DNA of 64,000 nt, taken from positions 149,278 to 213,277 of the forward strand of contig VXCM01001382.1 of assembly GCA_014773175.1 (NCBI GenBank), given 5' to 3'. A program made the position numbers and the translations under genes. Below the pieces are notes generated by a model. It had not been told where the DNA came from. It worked only from the letters and a program-made list of their open reading frames with translations, and did no database searches. Positions 51,435-64,000 of this stretch are shown here, in pieces. This DNA is from Lucifuga dentata. Its lineage: Eukaryota; Chordata; Actinopteri; Ophidiiformes; Bythitidae. Position 1 is the stretch's first letter; the number at the start of each line of letters is the position of its first letter.

Positions 51435-52847
51435 ACTTCTCTCTTTCTTCTTCATTTTTTCTCTCCTTCCGCAGCTTCTTAGCACTTAGGCAGAGTTGGT
51501 TGCCAGGGTTACTGAATTGCCCCCATTTTTCTGGGTTTGTGAGGAGGAGAGGGAAAATGAGATAAAAATATTGTAGATGTGTCCCCTTCAGGGTCTGGCT
51601 AATCAGGTTACCACTCCTCACAAACACACACACACACGCAACAAAGATCACATTCTACAGGATTTTGTATCCTAATGTATGAAATTCCAAATTGTTGCTT
51701 AAAAAAAAAATTGACTCTGGGGTTGCATTTCAAAATTGCCTTGCATCACCATCAAACAGTAAATGAGTTGTAACCAAATGGTAACGCATAGAGGTACTAG
51801 TAGTATCAAAGGCAGAATTTCGGTGTTGTGACAACATTATTTCTGTGTGTGTGTTGGACGTGAGCGATTGCTGCACACTAGCGCACCATTCGGGTTCACA
51901 CCTCTGCTAATGCCGTTTTAATGAAGCCATTCATCACCTCTTCTCAGCTGAATCTGCATCACTTACACACACGTGCATCCGCACTTTCTCCTGCTGTCTC
52001 CTTCTCTTTTTTTTCCCTATAGGGATGTGTGTGTGTGAGGATACAGTGTTCTCCTCGTTGCTATGTGAATGCACCAGTGCTATTTTAGTTTTTCCCATCA
52101 TCAAATCTGATCTGGAGGAGCTTTCTCCCGTTTTCCCTAGCGTTTTTGTTGCATGTATGTGGTGAGTTCTAGCTGTAGTTTTCTATGGATATCTCTCTCT
52201 CACACATACACACACAGATGATACACTATGATAGCGAATAATTGACACTTGCTGGCTTGGCAGGAGGCTGGTCATGGAATAGCAGCATCTTCTCATAGAA
52301 AGAAATGTTGGAGTGTGTATGTGGAATTGAAAGTACCCCTTTGCATGATCAGCCTTTCTTTCCCAGCTTTGGGCCCCTGATATCCCCTCACCTCTCACTC
52401 AAACCAGATGTACCCCTCTACGTGCACACACACACACCATGTTAAGCTCTGTGTGTGTGGTTTGGTGTGTTTTCTGCGAGCATGTTGAGCTTATCTTAAG
52501 CTGAGGTAACTATTGAGCGGTTACTTAGCAGCAGGAAATAGATGTCAGATCACACTTTTCTGTCGTCCCCATTTTCACTCATCCAAGAGGAACACAACTC
52601 ATCCTGTGCACAAACAAGTACACAGGGCTGTACGTGTGTGCTGACACACACACTTCATAGGCAATAAGGTCTAATGTCATGGTCTGATGTCAGTAGATGT
52701 TGGGTGTGGTGTATGAGCATTTCTGATTGCATGCCTCCCTGAAAGTATGAATGTGTGTGTGATGTGTGTTTGTTTGTTTGTTATGTTCTGATATGGTGCT
52801 ATGGCTTGTGTTGATGAACCTGTCCTTAAAATGTGTGTGTTTTTTTN

Positions 52848-52895
<48 letters not shown>
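52848..52895. repeat. (CT)n microsatellite preceded by N52847
   Basis: 48 nt of pure CT. Confidence 0.95.
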
Positions 52896-52903
<8 letters not shown>

Positions 52904-53369
52904 CTCTTACTTCTCTGCCTCTCATTGCCAGGGGGGCAATGGTGTGTGTGAAGAACATACTGCAATGTGCTCTTCCATCTTGCATGTTTAAGCATGTCCT
53001 GAGGCAGTGAAATATACTGTTCAAGTACATCTCTCAACCTGTCATGTACAAACACAACAGGGAGGTTGGATGTTTGAATCCTTGTTAAACACAGTAAACC
53101 CACAAAGCTTAGGCGACAGTTATGACATGATATACTGTATATGAGTCATCTGATTGGTGTGCTAAATGGATTGATATCTGCTGATTCAGTATTAAACTGT
53201 TGACTTTTCTGTAGTGGATAAATAATGTCAAAGAAACATGGCATTTCTTTGGATTCAACCCAGAGTAGAAAGGCAGCCAGAAAATCTGGGTGAAGTTCTA
53301 CACATTATAATTGTAACAGTTGTCACACTGTGTTCTGGCCTAGCGCCCTCTGTTACCATGCGGTAGTGT

Positions 53370-53370
<1 letters not shown>

Positions 53371-53421
<51 letters not shown>
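53371..53421. repeat. (AC)n microsatellite
   Basis: 51 nt of pure AC. Confidence 0.95.
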
Positions 53422-53422
<1 letters not shown>

Positions 53423-54389
53423 CAATAGCTTTTTGTCAGTTAGCAAAACTTGTCAGTCAGGATTCCCAAATCATTTGAAATGTAATGGTATCAACTCAGA
53501 CTACAGAATGCAAGAAAGTGGCTGGGCTTGATACAAATAGATGATGGGAGCAGTCAGGTGTGGCAGACAAATGTTGCAGGTGTGACGTTAAGTAAACCAG
53601 TGAAAGGTGTGTGTGGTTAGAACCACACACACCTCTGGAATGTAGTTTTCCAAAACCATTCCCTTTCTTTGCCAGCTGTGTGATCATTTATAATGGAGTA
53701 TCTGCCAATATGAAGCCCTTTTCAACTTACATTTCAATGTCTATACACAAATAGCACAAATGGCTTTTTAAAAATGACCAGAAAGATATCAGCTCCAAAG
53801 TAATAAACTTATTTGTTATTTCTCAACTTGTTTTCTTACTCTTATTGAAAGTTTCATCTAGGGGTGTAAGCGAGGATTAGATTCAAGAGTGGTTAATATT
53901 TTCCAGTTCTGTTCAGTGATGATTATTCTTCTAAAAGGTGAAAATAATTACATTTACATAAAATGTATGTAAAGCTTCAGCTACATGATCCAGCATCAGT
54001 CAGCAGGTGTGAGTGAGAATAGTGATAGTTTTGTAGTAACAATGCTGTGCTGCAATGACTACAGTCAAAATGTTTTATTACATTTAGAGCAAGACAGCGA
54101 GGCAGACTTTTGAGAATGTTTAATGATCATCAGAGTAAATACTACAGTGTAGCAACATAGTGAGCCAAAGTTTAAAATTAGATATTGGAATGACTTTGTC
54201 ATCAAAGGTTTCAGTGGGTAAATTTTGTTATGGTCCATGGCTGCGTCCACTATTCTAGTTTTCTATGCAGGCCTGTGATTGAAAGTGAAATCTTCTTTGT
54301 CAGTTGGCCTCTCCCTCTGTGCAGGGCCCACAGCCCAACGTATAGACCATGTGCTGAACTGCGCTGTGGGATACCCCTCTCAGATTACC

Positions 54390-54522
54390 GCCTCTCCCCT
54401 CACCCCCTCTCTGTCCCCCACATTCCGACTCAGTCCATGTGCTTCAAACAGAGTGNGCCTCTCCCCTCACCCCCTCTCTGTCCCCCACATTCCGACTCAG
54501 TCCATGTGCTTCAAACAGAGTG
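54390..54522. repeat. 66-bp exact direct duplication separated by N54456
   Basis: 54390-54455 equals 54457-54522; non-repetitive content. Assembly-type duplication. Confidence 0.9.
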
Positions 54523-55815
54523 GAAATGGGAACATCCCTCCCCTTCTTCACACATACTCATTCCTGTTGTGCAGTGGGTCATGCAGGACAGGGGTTTGTG
54601 CAGACCTGAAGGGTGCTTTCGTAAGTTTTGTATAGATTATGCTGGTACATTCTGTCACTTTGTTAAGAACTAGACCTCTGCCTAGATCTGTATTTAAGTT
54701 AAATAGAATTTTCATGGACATAAGTAGAGATGAGATGTTTACTAGGAGGAAGAGGTGAAAGAGTAGAACAGAGGGTAAAGGGGGAGATGCCCTCTAGCAC
54801 AAAGCCCCATCAATCACTTCATCACATTCGTGGCATAGCCGCTTGACACAAGCATGTTCTTGTGCTCCCCATCACTCTTTTTTTTTTCCTTCTTTTTCAC
54901 CATGATTGCCCCCTTTGCTTCCATTCTCTCTGTGACTTCTTTCTCTCTAAGGTCAGTGTTATGTGTTAAAGGTTGCTGTCCATGACACACACACATGCAC
55001 AGGCATTCTCTGTGTGTAAAGGGTGCAGTGGGAGGCAGTTAGCTAAGTAGCAGAGTGTGAGTAGGGCTCTTGTCATGTGCTGCTGGTATTCCCTCCGAGG
55101 AATGTGGAGGAGAGAGGGGAGAGTTTCCCGGTCTGGAGTGGTGGATTCCCACTGCTGGCTCCGAGCATAAAATAACTTTAATGGATCATTGCTGCACATT
55201 CATTGTACAAACAGTTGCACATAGGTTGTGAAAATGTCATATCAGCAGAAAGCCAGTGTAAACGAAATATGTCAAAACCAAAATATTACACAGTACATTG
55301 CTCAGTGGAAATTTATGATGGTTTTGTAGATTTTTACTTTAAGACTTCCTGCCTTTCAGGGAGCCATTTGTTTCCATTCATTCCCCTGCATCTTACTTAT
55401 GGTAGGTAATCATTACATTCAGTGTTGTTGCTTCTTTGTCAAATATATATTTTTGTTGTGTAGTCAAGCAGTTGCCAGTGACTGTTTCAAAAACTCCTCC
55501 TCTTGCTGTGTTCATGGACCCTCCACAACATCCAAGACTTAGGAATCAGCCATTAAAATCAACCATTTTTATGCAAGAGATAATCAAATCCACACTGTCC
55601 TCATTTGTGAAGTCATTGTTTGCTTACTGTTTGTCTTCTGGGTTTGATTTCCTAACAACATAGACATTTTTTTTCAGCCACTGACTCAACTCTCAAATGT
55701 CATATCTTCCTTCAGTGTGTTGTGATTTGTAAAATAGTTGAAGGTGGTGCTCAGTGGAAGCCCATGCAACTTGCTGTTAATGAACTTCAACATGGAAAAC
55801 CAACATGATGCTCCT

Positions 55816-56382
55816 TTAAAGGACCATACCGGTGGTTTTGCATGTGTGAGCTCAATAAATACTACCTGCGTACACGTTACATTTCTCCCAGCAATTTTCA
55901 AAAGAATACTACTGGAGTCAAATTGTTTTTTCAACCTTCCAGGCAGCCATTGGTTTCAGTTCATTCCAGTACGCTATAAAAAAAAAATCAACTTGTAGAG
56001 ACTTGAAACATGCTTGAGATAAGTAATCCATGCAGAAAATCACACGCTGTTATTATTTTTTGTCAAAGCTACTCAGTTTAACCAATCTAACATGGAGCAC
56101 ATGAAAGTGAATGTATCTCTCCACCAGAGAATATAGTCCCGGAAGAAAACTGCTTTTATTAGAGAAATTAAAACGGGCGTGCATCTTAGCAGGTAAAACA
56201 ATGACATTTAAGGTGGGTATATCACCTGAATTTTTGATTTTGAATATTAGGGGATTTGCCAAAATAACGCAGAAATTAAAATACAGTTTGATGTTTATGA
56301 AAATAGTTAGCAGTAACATAGCAGGTATGCAGGTACTATTTATTGGGCTCAAACATGTAAAACCACCAGTGTGATCCTTTAA
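55816..56382. mobile_element. MITE family A, full-length copy
   Basis: This is the best preserved copy: TTAAAGGACCATACCGGTGG at the left, ACCACCAGTGTGATCCTTTAA at the right (written inverted it matches the left end), TTAA on both sides (55816-55819, 56379-56382). Inside are AATAAATACTACCTGCGTAC and its counterpart TGCAGGTACTATTTATTGGG. No coding capacity. Confidence 0.82.
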
Positions 56383-57720
56383 GGGTAACAAGAAAAGCAT
56401 AACACTGAATTCCAGTAAAACAAAACAAAAAAAAAAAAGAATAGAAGAGAGAAAGACACCAAAGTTGGATCGATGATGTATTTTTATGACAGCCAAGCAT
56501 TAAAGCAGCTATTGTATGTCAGCACAACATGCTGATACTTAATGGCCATTGTTTTCAGCATCTCCATTACAGATGATTACCAGGAAGACTTACAGTATGT
56601 ATGAGTCAGGTCCCTGCTTGTATCCTTCTCCATTGTGCCTTGCTCTTGCTGGGAATGACAATGATGGCCACTGTCCTCTGACTGCAACGCATTACTGTCA
56701 TAGCTTACATTCTACATGGTCCATACACGCACGGCACAGCTGGCCTTAGCTCAGCCTCTACAGAGTCGAAGCCATTTTGAATTCATGAATTATTTGGTTG
56801 TTTTGGTACAAGGGGGAGAATGTTGTCTGATTTCTAGCAATGAGTGGAAAAAGGGAGAATCTGTGTTTCTTTGTGACAGAGAAGTGGGAGCATAGTAGGA
56901 AAAGGAGGGAGCTCTCTTTAGGGAGTGAAAGAGGAGTGTAGGCTTGATGTTTGAGAGTCGGAACAGCAGGACTGCTAGATCAAACAGGCTTCCTCTGTGG
57001 ATAAGAAAGGGAGCCAGCAGGAAAAACACAGGCAGGGAAGAGATAAAAGAAAGCAAAAAGAATTCTCTCTGTAGTCCTTCAAACCGGACAGAACAGTGGA
57101 ACAATAAACCGCACGAATGACCTGCTCGCTTTGACTTGTGATTGTTGTGGTTGGTGTCTGTGTGAAGGTACTGATGAAAGTTTGGTTATCCGGTAGCACA
57201 GGTGTGGGCCACATGTCTTCCTCTGGTCTGCTGTGACCCTTGACCTCTGTTAATCCCTGCTAGCTATGGACACTCTCTGGAGACCTTCTCACATCTCTCA
57301 AGATTGTCTTCAATTGGGACAGTTGTTGGCCAGTTGTACACAGCCTGATATTGTGTGTGTGCGTGTGCTTGTGTGTGTGTGTGCACGTGTGTGTGTATGT
57401 GTTTATGATGGCAAGATTACGTTGTGTGAAAGTGTTCCCTCTCTTCTGACCCTTCAGCTCTGAGGCATCATCAATAATTCAACAGCACATTGCAGAATAC
57501 AACACTACACGCAGTATTGCTTTTTCTCGCTTTCCCTCCCTCTAGATTGCTTTCAGTATTTATCTCTTTCCCATTAGACCATTTTTATGTTCCGTTTTGT
57601 TTTTCTTACCCTCTCCCACAGCTTCTGCCCACTTTCTCTCCATTTTCTGTCATTTTTCCGCTATTTAGAGTTGAGAATCTGTTAGATCTCTCGCCTTTTC
57701 TTACAGTCGTTTGTCTTGTG

Positions 57721-57721
<1 letters not shown>

Positions 57722-57750
<29 letters not shown>
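57722..57750. repeat. (TG)n microsatellite
   Basis: 29 nt of pure TG. Confidence 0.95.
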
Positions 57751-57751
<1 letters not shown>

Positions 57752-58059
57752 CTTCCTCCCTTCTCCCCTTCACTGTCCCTTTCTTTTCAAATCTTATTGA
57801 TGCAGTTTTGGGTGACCATAGAAGAGGCCATGGAGGGGACCTGGGAGGAAAGGGTGTGGCCGCCCACATTGCTGCACTCTATTGTGTTGCACTGATTCCG
57901 ACACATCCTCTCTCTGACACACACACACACACACACACTGTGTAGAGTCATCAACCTTGTGTTCCACTCCGGTTGGACAGGCGTGTTCCCTTGATATCAG
58001 GACTGTCCATTTCTGATTACAGATAGCTTTGTTTTGTATCATGTGTCCAAGGCTCACAA

Positions 58060-58390
58060 GACAACAGGCTCCACTGGTGTCAAAGGGCAGAAAGACTGAG
58101 ACTCAAGCTTCGCCTTATGCGGTAGAAGTCAGGCACAGGTCTGCCATAGGGATATTCGGTCTTTCTACTCCTGCTTCCTGAAGAGGAGTCACATCATCCC
58201 ACTTTCACCAAGAGTGCAAAGCTCAAATTCAGCTACACAGCAGCCAGTCTCATCCCAGCACCTTTTAGGGACACTTTAATGGACAGACGCTTGCTCTTGC
58301 TGAGGATTGAACGTGCGCCTTCCAATACCAGTTTAGTCAGGGTAGATTAGCCTAGCGCTCTTGGCTAACCCAGTGGCATGTCAGCAGCCT
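58060..58390 (-). mobile_element. probable tRNA-derived SINE-like sequence
   Basis: On the minus strand an A-box-like TTAGCCAAGAGCGCTAGGC (about 58368-58350) is followed about 45 nt later by a B-box-like GTTCAATCC (58312-58304), the spacing of a type-2 RNA polymerase III promoter. A unique body of about 240 bp follows. No poly-A tail or target duplication could be fixed, so boundaries are approximate. It could also be a chance pairing of two degenerate boxes. Confidence 0.35.
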
Positions 58391-60508
58391 CTCCACGTGT
58401 GAATCAGGCTATAGCCAGGAACATAGCTGTCAGTATGCCCTTAGCTGACTAGGATGACCAGCAGACTGTGAAGATGCCTCTTATGACCCATTAGATGATG
58501 ACATTTGAGCTGTAGGGAAAGTCATGTGGGTGCTATGTAATGCTTGCTAAGTAGGTAAGTTATGTGTGATAAAGCAGAACAATGGTGTGTGTGTGTGTTT
58601 GCGTGCTGGGGCAGCACAAAGGCTATGTTGATTGTGTGTGTGTGTTGGTGGCTCTGTCAAGACGTTCCCAGGCTGCCATGCTCTCTGCTCCATAGAAGGT
58701 GAAATTGGTGTCTCTATGACCTTTTGACCTCAGGTAAGCATTCCTCTCTTACCTTGCAGTGCTTTAGAAACTCATCCGCCTGGCATCCTCAATTCATAGA
58801 ATCTGGTTCGGACTTCTTTGAGATCTGGTTAGGACTTACTTGAGTGTTCTGCATTGCGGAAATATGCAGCCTTCAATACACAGGACAAAGTGTTTTTCTG
58901 GCAGTGAGCTCAAACTGACCCTGATTCACCCTCTGCTACAGGGAGATTAATTTACCCTAATATATCCCAACTTCACGATAAATCACGCTCCTGCTTTACA
59001 CCGGGCTTTGCTGATGGGTATAAAGTGGCATCAGTTGCTTCTAACTAAATGCATACATTAGCGAAAAAAATCCAACCATCCATTCATTCTCTGTACCCAC
59101 TTATCGTGGTGAGAGGCAGTGTTCATGGTGGCTGATGAATGATGCCAGGCTGTTTAATTGATGGCTAATCTCTTATACAGCCTCGTGAAGTTTTGTTGTG
59201 AATTAAATGTCTTTATGCTCCAGTGGATCATGTTAGAGGAAATAGAATGTGGTTGTACCTGAATAAGATTTTTCTAAACCATGCTTCACTCACAACTGCT
59301 GCATTAGCATTGATTTGCATCTGTGAGTACTCAAAACAAATTAAGTCCAATTTGAAACATTTATGGTCAGATTATTTACTAAAGTAAACATCAGATGCAG
59401 AGCAGCATTTTTCTTGTATCATAGAGCTATTATTAAGAAGAAAAAGTAATAAGTTTGCCCCGCTATCTACATAACTTACATAACTTACATTGATTAGTGT
59501 AATCTGTTTCACTCTCATATTAAGCCTGCTGGAATAAATGATCTGTTTTATGCATTTTCAGTAAACTCATTTTCCTGCTTTTCCTGCTGTGCCTAGGAGC
59601 CCAAAATATCAATTAAGGGGCTGAGCTCAAATGAAAAATGTCTGAATAGAAAGTCGGTTGTTAATGTGAACTGAACTTTGACTGGACAAAGTCCAGACTG
59701 AGTCCTCATTGTCTGCTGTGGGTTATTGTAAGTTTTAGTCACTTGTAATCTAAAAGAGTCATCCTGGTTCTGCTCTTTTGAAATATAAAGCAGAGAGGCT
59801 GAAATGGTAGGCAACACCATGGAACTCAGGTGGAACTCAAAAGACAGCAAGTGGTGAGTAAAACTGAATTGAATTTAATCAGCCAGGTCATCAGTCATCC
59901 TGCCATGAGCCATTTGACCTGCATTATACAGGTCTGACCCTGATCGCGAAGTGGGTCATCTACAAATGTGGCAGGACATGAGACAACCCTTTTACACTGA
60001 GACATGTTCCTATGGATTGAAAACAGTGAAAGGGGGGTATTAAAAAGATAATAATAATAGTCGACTTTCATTGATTTTTCTGCTTCACTTGGTCTAATTA
60101 AAAAGAAGAATTTGTTTAGATATGAAGACTCTAAAATGCTGCAGAGAAATTGAGAGATGAGCAAAATTAGTCTTTTCCCAGCTTGTTCTCTTGTGCTGTT
60201 CTTGTTACGCTGGTTTGTTGTGCTCTGAGCCTCTGCATGCTGCTTGGCCCACTTTCTCTCTGTCTTCCCTGTGTTTCTGCAGCACTCAGACAATCAGACA
60301 AATGCCTGGTTGGGTAACTGAGCAGGTGGGAGTGAGAACGAATTTAACTCAATACTTTTAATTCATTTGCTAAGGAACTACAGAAAGGCTGATTGCTAAT
60401 CAAATTTGTGAACATTGATTCCTGCATTTGAAGGGTGGAGGGAGGGATTTGGTTTATTTCTGTTGGATTGAGTAATGAAAAGACCTGTCTTTTGAAATAC
60501 ATGTGATT

Positions 60509-60533
60509 TTTTTTTTTTTTTTTTTTTTTTTTT
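60509..60533. repeat. poly-T run
   Basis: About 25 T residues, mononucleotide. Confidence 0.95.
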
Positions 60534-60899
60534 GTTATTGATTAAAGTGCTACACTGTGTTTAGAGGTATTTTAATGATGGATTTGAAGTATGTCCAGGA
60601 GACCAATGTGTTTTTTTTGTTCTTGTAAGCCTTTTGGATCTGTTTTTTTTGTAATGTATCATGTTTTCTAGTCATTTTATATTGTAGGTAGCCATCTTAT
60701 CATCTTGGCATGGGACTATGGATGAAAATTAGTCACCTTTGGCTAAATCTAGCATATTTACATTTTGATTGTATATTAATGTGCATCGTCCAATGTAAGT
60801 AAAAAACTAAGATTACAAACTAGCTGTCTGAATGTGATCTTAGACAAACGTATATGACTAAACTGCACAGCAGCACTAAAATTACACTTATGCGCTACA

Positions 60900-61267
60900 A
60901 GTCCCCCTAATTTTCATGTTATTTTTGCCAAATCTCCTAATCTTTCGGAGTCAAATATTCAGGTAACACACCCACTTTAAAATTCAATGTTTTGCCTGCT
61001 AACACATCTGTTCAAATGTAGATGGGATGGTTGTTTTTAATTTTTTTTTGTAAAAGCCATCTTCTCCTTGACTGTATTCCCTGACTGAGACGTACCTTGT
61101 CCTCCATGCAGTTCCATGTTAAACCAGTTAAATTAAGTAACTTCGACAAAAAAATAAGAGTGACGTTTGGTTTGCTTGTTTTGGAAAATGATTGTCAGTA
61201 ATGTAACCTGTTTGCGGGTTGTATTTAGTAGGCTCAAACATACAAAATCACCAGTATGCTCCTTGAA
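60900..61267. mobile_element. MITE family A, left-truncated copy
   Basis: Shares CCAAATCTCCTAATCTTTC, ACACCCACTTTAAAATTCAA, GTTTTGCCTGCTAACAC and the right end AGGCTCAAACATACAAAATC plus ACCAGTATGCTCCTTGAA with the 20829 copy. A left terminus is not recognisable; the right TTAA has become TTGA. Confidence 0.7.
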
Positions 61268-63320
61268 ATCCTGCATCGGGTAAATTAGATTTATATTGAT
61301 TAAGGTGGAGCTGGGATGGAGGCTGTGATCTTGACTGTTCCTCTTATAAGCAGGCTTCATATCTGCAGAGATTGTTGGCGCAGGAGCGCGTCGCCTGGTT
61401 GAAATGGTGGCCATATTTCATTGGCAAGCCTGTCATTGCTGGCAACTGTGGCTCTCTGAGCTGCGTCTCTGCAGGAGTCATTACGCAGCAAGGCCACTTG
61501 CACACTCCATGGTGTGCAAACACTCATACACACTCACACAGACATACACACATTTGGCAGGAATGAGTTATCCTTCTGGAGCAGTGGGTTGGAGAGAAGG
61601 GCGAAACGGAGGGAGAAAAAGGGAGGAGGTGGGATTTGTGATTAAGAGATTGCAGTTACTGCAGAAGCTGATCCTGATTCAGCTCTTTCTGAATAAACTG
61701 AGAAAGGCATGAGACCCATATAGTGAACCTGTCAAATTCTTACATGCTATTCTCTCATTATGACCTCCAGCTTTTACCTCCCGAAGTTAGGTTTAGGTTT
61801 CACAGCTTTATTCTGCAATTTATACTTTCATAGATTTTTTGTGTGTGTGTGTGTGGGCTTTGCAGAACAATATGTTGTGTGTTCCATGGGTGCTGTATAG
61901 ACATATTTCATCAGAAGATCAGAATATGTTGCCTATAGCTACACATGTGCACCATCCACATACAGACTGCATTACATTGGGGTACATATGCACATGCTTC
62001 CACTGCATCACTACATCTTGTGCATCTGTGCTATGATGGCTCTCCCCAGCCCTCCCCTCCTCTACCTTTGCAGAAGGTTATACACACCAGCTGGAAACTG
62101 ATGGCGGTGGATGGGACCTTGAGGTGAAGACTGAGATAGTATCTTATTTGATCACCTACTGTGCTGGGTCTCATTCTCTGTATGTTGGAACATATCCCCT
62201 GCTGCCTCCCCCAGCCTCACTGCTGTCGCCTGGCAGTCAGATTAGGATCGGCAGCCATCAGCAGATACGGTCTTTTGCTGCTACCCGCCCTCTCTTCTTT
62301 GCTCTCACTATCTGTCTCCTCTCTTTCCCCATCTCCCTCATTTTCCTCTGACCATTGCCGGCATTCCACTGATGTCTTTTGGAATGCAGCTGTAAGTGTT
62401 TTCTGTGTAGAGACACCCACACCAATGCATTCTTACACATGCACGTTGAGTATCTTGCATTATTTATTTCTTCTGGGGATCTGCGTGCGAGCATGTGTGT
62501 GTGTGTTGGCAGTAGCTTTTGTGTACAACTCTACAACTCTGTGTTGAAAGAGAGAAGCTATTACACACCATTTTAGGCTACAAAGTGCTGATGCTTCCCT
62601 CAGGAGTGGCTTTGCATGCACACACACACACATGCACAGTTGCACACACAGCTCCCAAGGTCTTGATGAATTCATTGGTGCTGACTGAACTATATCTGAC
62701 AGAAAAAAATGAAAGAAAACTAAAGAAAAAAAAAGGATGACTGAGGGATTGATGACTGTTTAATCTAGAATTTGGGAGTCACTGATCACCATCACTCATT
62801 CACTGGAATTATGGCAAGTGAAAAACTGCCAATAAAGATGGAAATTAACCTTTACCTACCAAATGAAAGAGATCCACACCCATCCATTGCTGTGTGAAAG
62901 ACTTAGATGATGCTTGTAACGCTTGATGCTTAGAGAGAGCACTGCCCAAGACTCTTAAGGTTGATTTAACTTCCTACACACACTGTCAGACATACATATA
63001 CTCACACAGACACACACTCGTCAGGCTCCTTCCCATGCTTGTGCTATGGATTAGTCAAATCCCCTGACTGGCTGCTAAGCTGATTAGGGGAGGGGTGTTA
63101 TGCACTGGCCATTTGGAAACACTGAAAAGACTGTGCACACATATGCACACACATACACATAATGGGAAAGGTCAACTTAATGTTGTCTCTCTTGTTGGCC
63201 CATGATGGTATATGTGTGTGTGTGTGTGTTTGTCTGATGCCTTCTTTGAATCTCCTCAGACAGATGGCTTAGACCACTCTACTGTCATGGTTTGCATCCC
63301 TACAAATTGTGTGTGTGTGA

Positions 63321-63329
<9 letters not shown>

Positions 63330-63356
<27 letters not shown>
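63330..63356. repeat. (GT)n(GA)n compound microsatellite
   Basis: Short GT run passing directly into GA repeats. Confidence 0.9.
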
Positions 63357-64000
63357 TGGAACAGACTGAGGCCCAGATGGCTGTGTCCGACAGAGACAGG
63401 AAATAGAGGTGACACCAGGTGAAGAATATCCTTCACATTTTAGTCTGGAGGATTACAGGGAGAGCTGCCTCATGTCATGTGAATTGATCAATTGTGTGAT
63501 AGTGTGTGTGATCTCATTTGAAGTCCCTCCATCTTACCTCCTGCATTTGTGTTTAGATCCACCCCTTCCCAGCATGCACGCACATATGCATGCACACACA
63601 TACTGTCAATGTCTTTCCTAGACTGGGTTAGTAGAGCAGTCATGGGCTGTGTATTGGTGAGGAGCGAGTTAACTTTTGTTCTGCAGTCTTTTTCATTATA
63701 CATAAAGACCCCAGCTTCCCAATGTCAAACCCTCCACCCACCATATTAGAGGAATCTGAGCATGTGAAATGGCTTTTGGTATCAGGAGGGTTCAGCTTTC
63801 TACTGTAGAGACGTAGAACACACTGCTAGCGACCAGACTGAACATGTTCAAGCTATTTAATGCTTATATTTATCCGAGAAGGTATGATGATGATGAAGAG
63901 ACAAATGCAAGACTAGTTAAAAGAAGTTCAGCACTTGTCAGAGCTGAAATTGATTTTCTATTGTTGAAGATGTTCAGTTGACATGGGAGACTAACCCCCC

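Larger units (their letters stand above)
44276..64000 (+). other. srgap2: srgap2 intron 1 (5' part, at least 19.7 kb; no second exon seen)
   Basis: After the gtataac donor I found no in-phase continuation of the F-BAR domain (an acceptor followed by AG-ATC-type codons for EIRAQL) up to the end of the window. A very long first intron is typical of vertebrate SRGAP2. The interval holds three MITE copies (47.66-48.48, 55.82-56.38, about 60.90-61.27 kb), a probable SINE near 58.1-58.4 kb and many microsatellites. Long stretches between these (44.3-47.4, 48.5-50.1, 51.5-52.8, 53.5-55.8, 56.4-57.7, 58.4-60.9 and 61.3-64.0 kb) show no gene or RNA that I can support. Confidence 0.8.

Overview
The window is nuclear DNA from a vertebrate, most likely a percomorph-type teleost fish. 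Three things point there: a very high density of (CA)n, (GA)n and (CT)n microsatellites; a Tc1-like transposon and several short non-autonomous elements of types common in fish; and compact vertebrate-style introns in the one complete gene. There are no operons, ribosome binding sites or prokaryotic genes. Most open frames are microsatellite read-through (His-Thr, Cys-Val, Arg-Glu or Leu-Ser runs).

Two protein-coding genes are supported at exon level, and they stand head to head. On the minus strand a complete four-exon fam72a (CDS 41379 down to 40280, 149 codons plus stop) can be read with good splice junctions and the expected vertebrate length. On the plus strand the first coding exon of srgap2 (44209-44275, 22 codons plus one base) ends at a phase-1 donor. 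The remaining 19.7 kb of the window is its first intron and contains no recognisable second exon. The two start codons are 2,830 bp apart. This FAM72-SRGAP2 arrangement is known from human and other vertebrates, so the pair supports orthology and a shared, divergently transcribed control region.

Layout: 1-14.8 kb is intergenic and microsatellite-rich, with a decayed hAT transposase (BED finger) fossil near 2.0-2.46 kb, a palindrome-rich patch at 2.6-2.9 kb and a possibly regulatory TAATTA-rich patch near 10 kb. A Tc1-like relic (14.84-15.64 kb) sits next to a fragment of a TTAA-flanked MITE. A 107-base N gap lies at 15,956-16,062. From 16 to 40 kb the DNA is AT-rich and gene-free, with two full TTAA-type MITEs, a 1.28-kb TTAA-flanked element (32.4-33.7 kb) and several unique-looking patches that could be conserved noncoding elements. 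fam72a, the shared promoter interval (invaded by two abutting MITEs) and srgap2 exon 1 occupy 40.0-44.3 kb. Srgap2 intron 1 (44.3-64 kb) carries three more copies of the main MITE family, a probable tRNA-derived SINE and many microsatellites.

The assembly contains 24 single-base N characters. Many separate exact copies of the same 61-66 bp, which looks like unmerged contig overlaps rather than biology. I found no convincing new multi-gene system. The strongest biological points are the conserved divergent gene pair, the transposon-loaded promoter between them, and the candidate regulatory patches.
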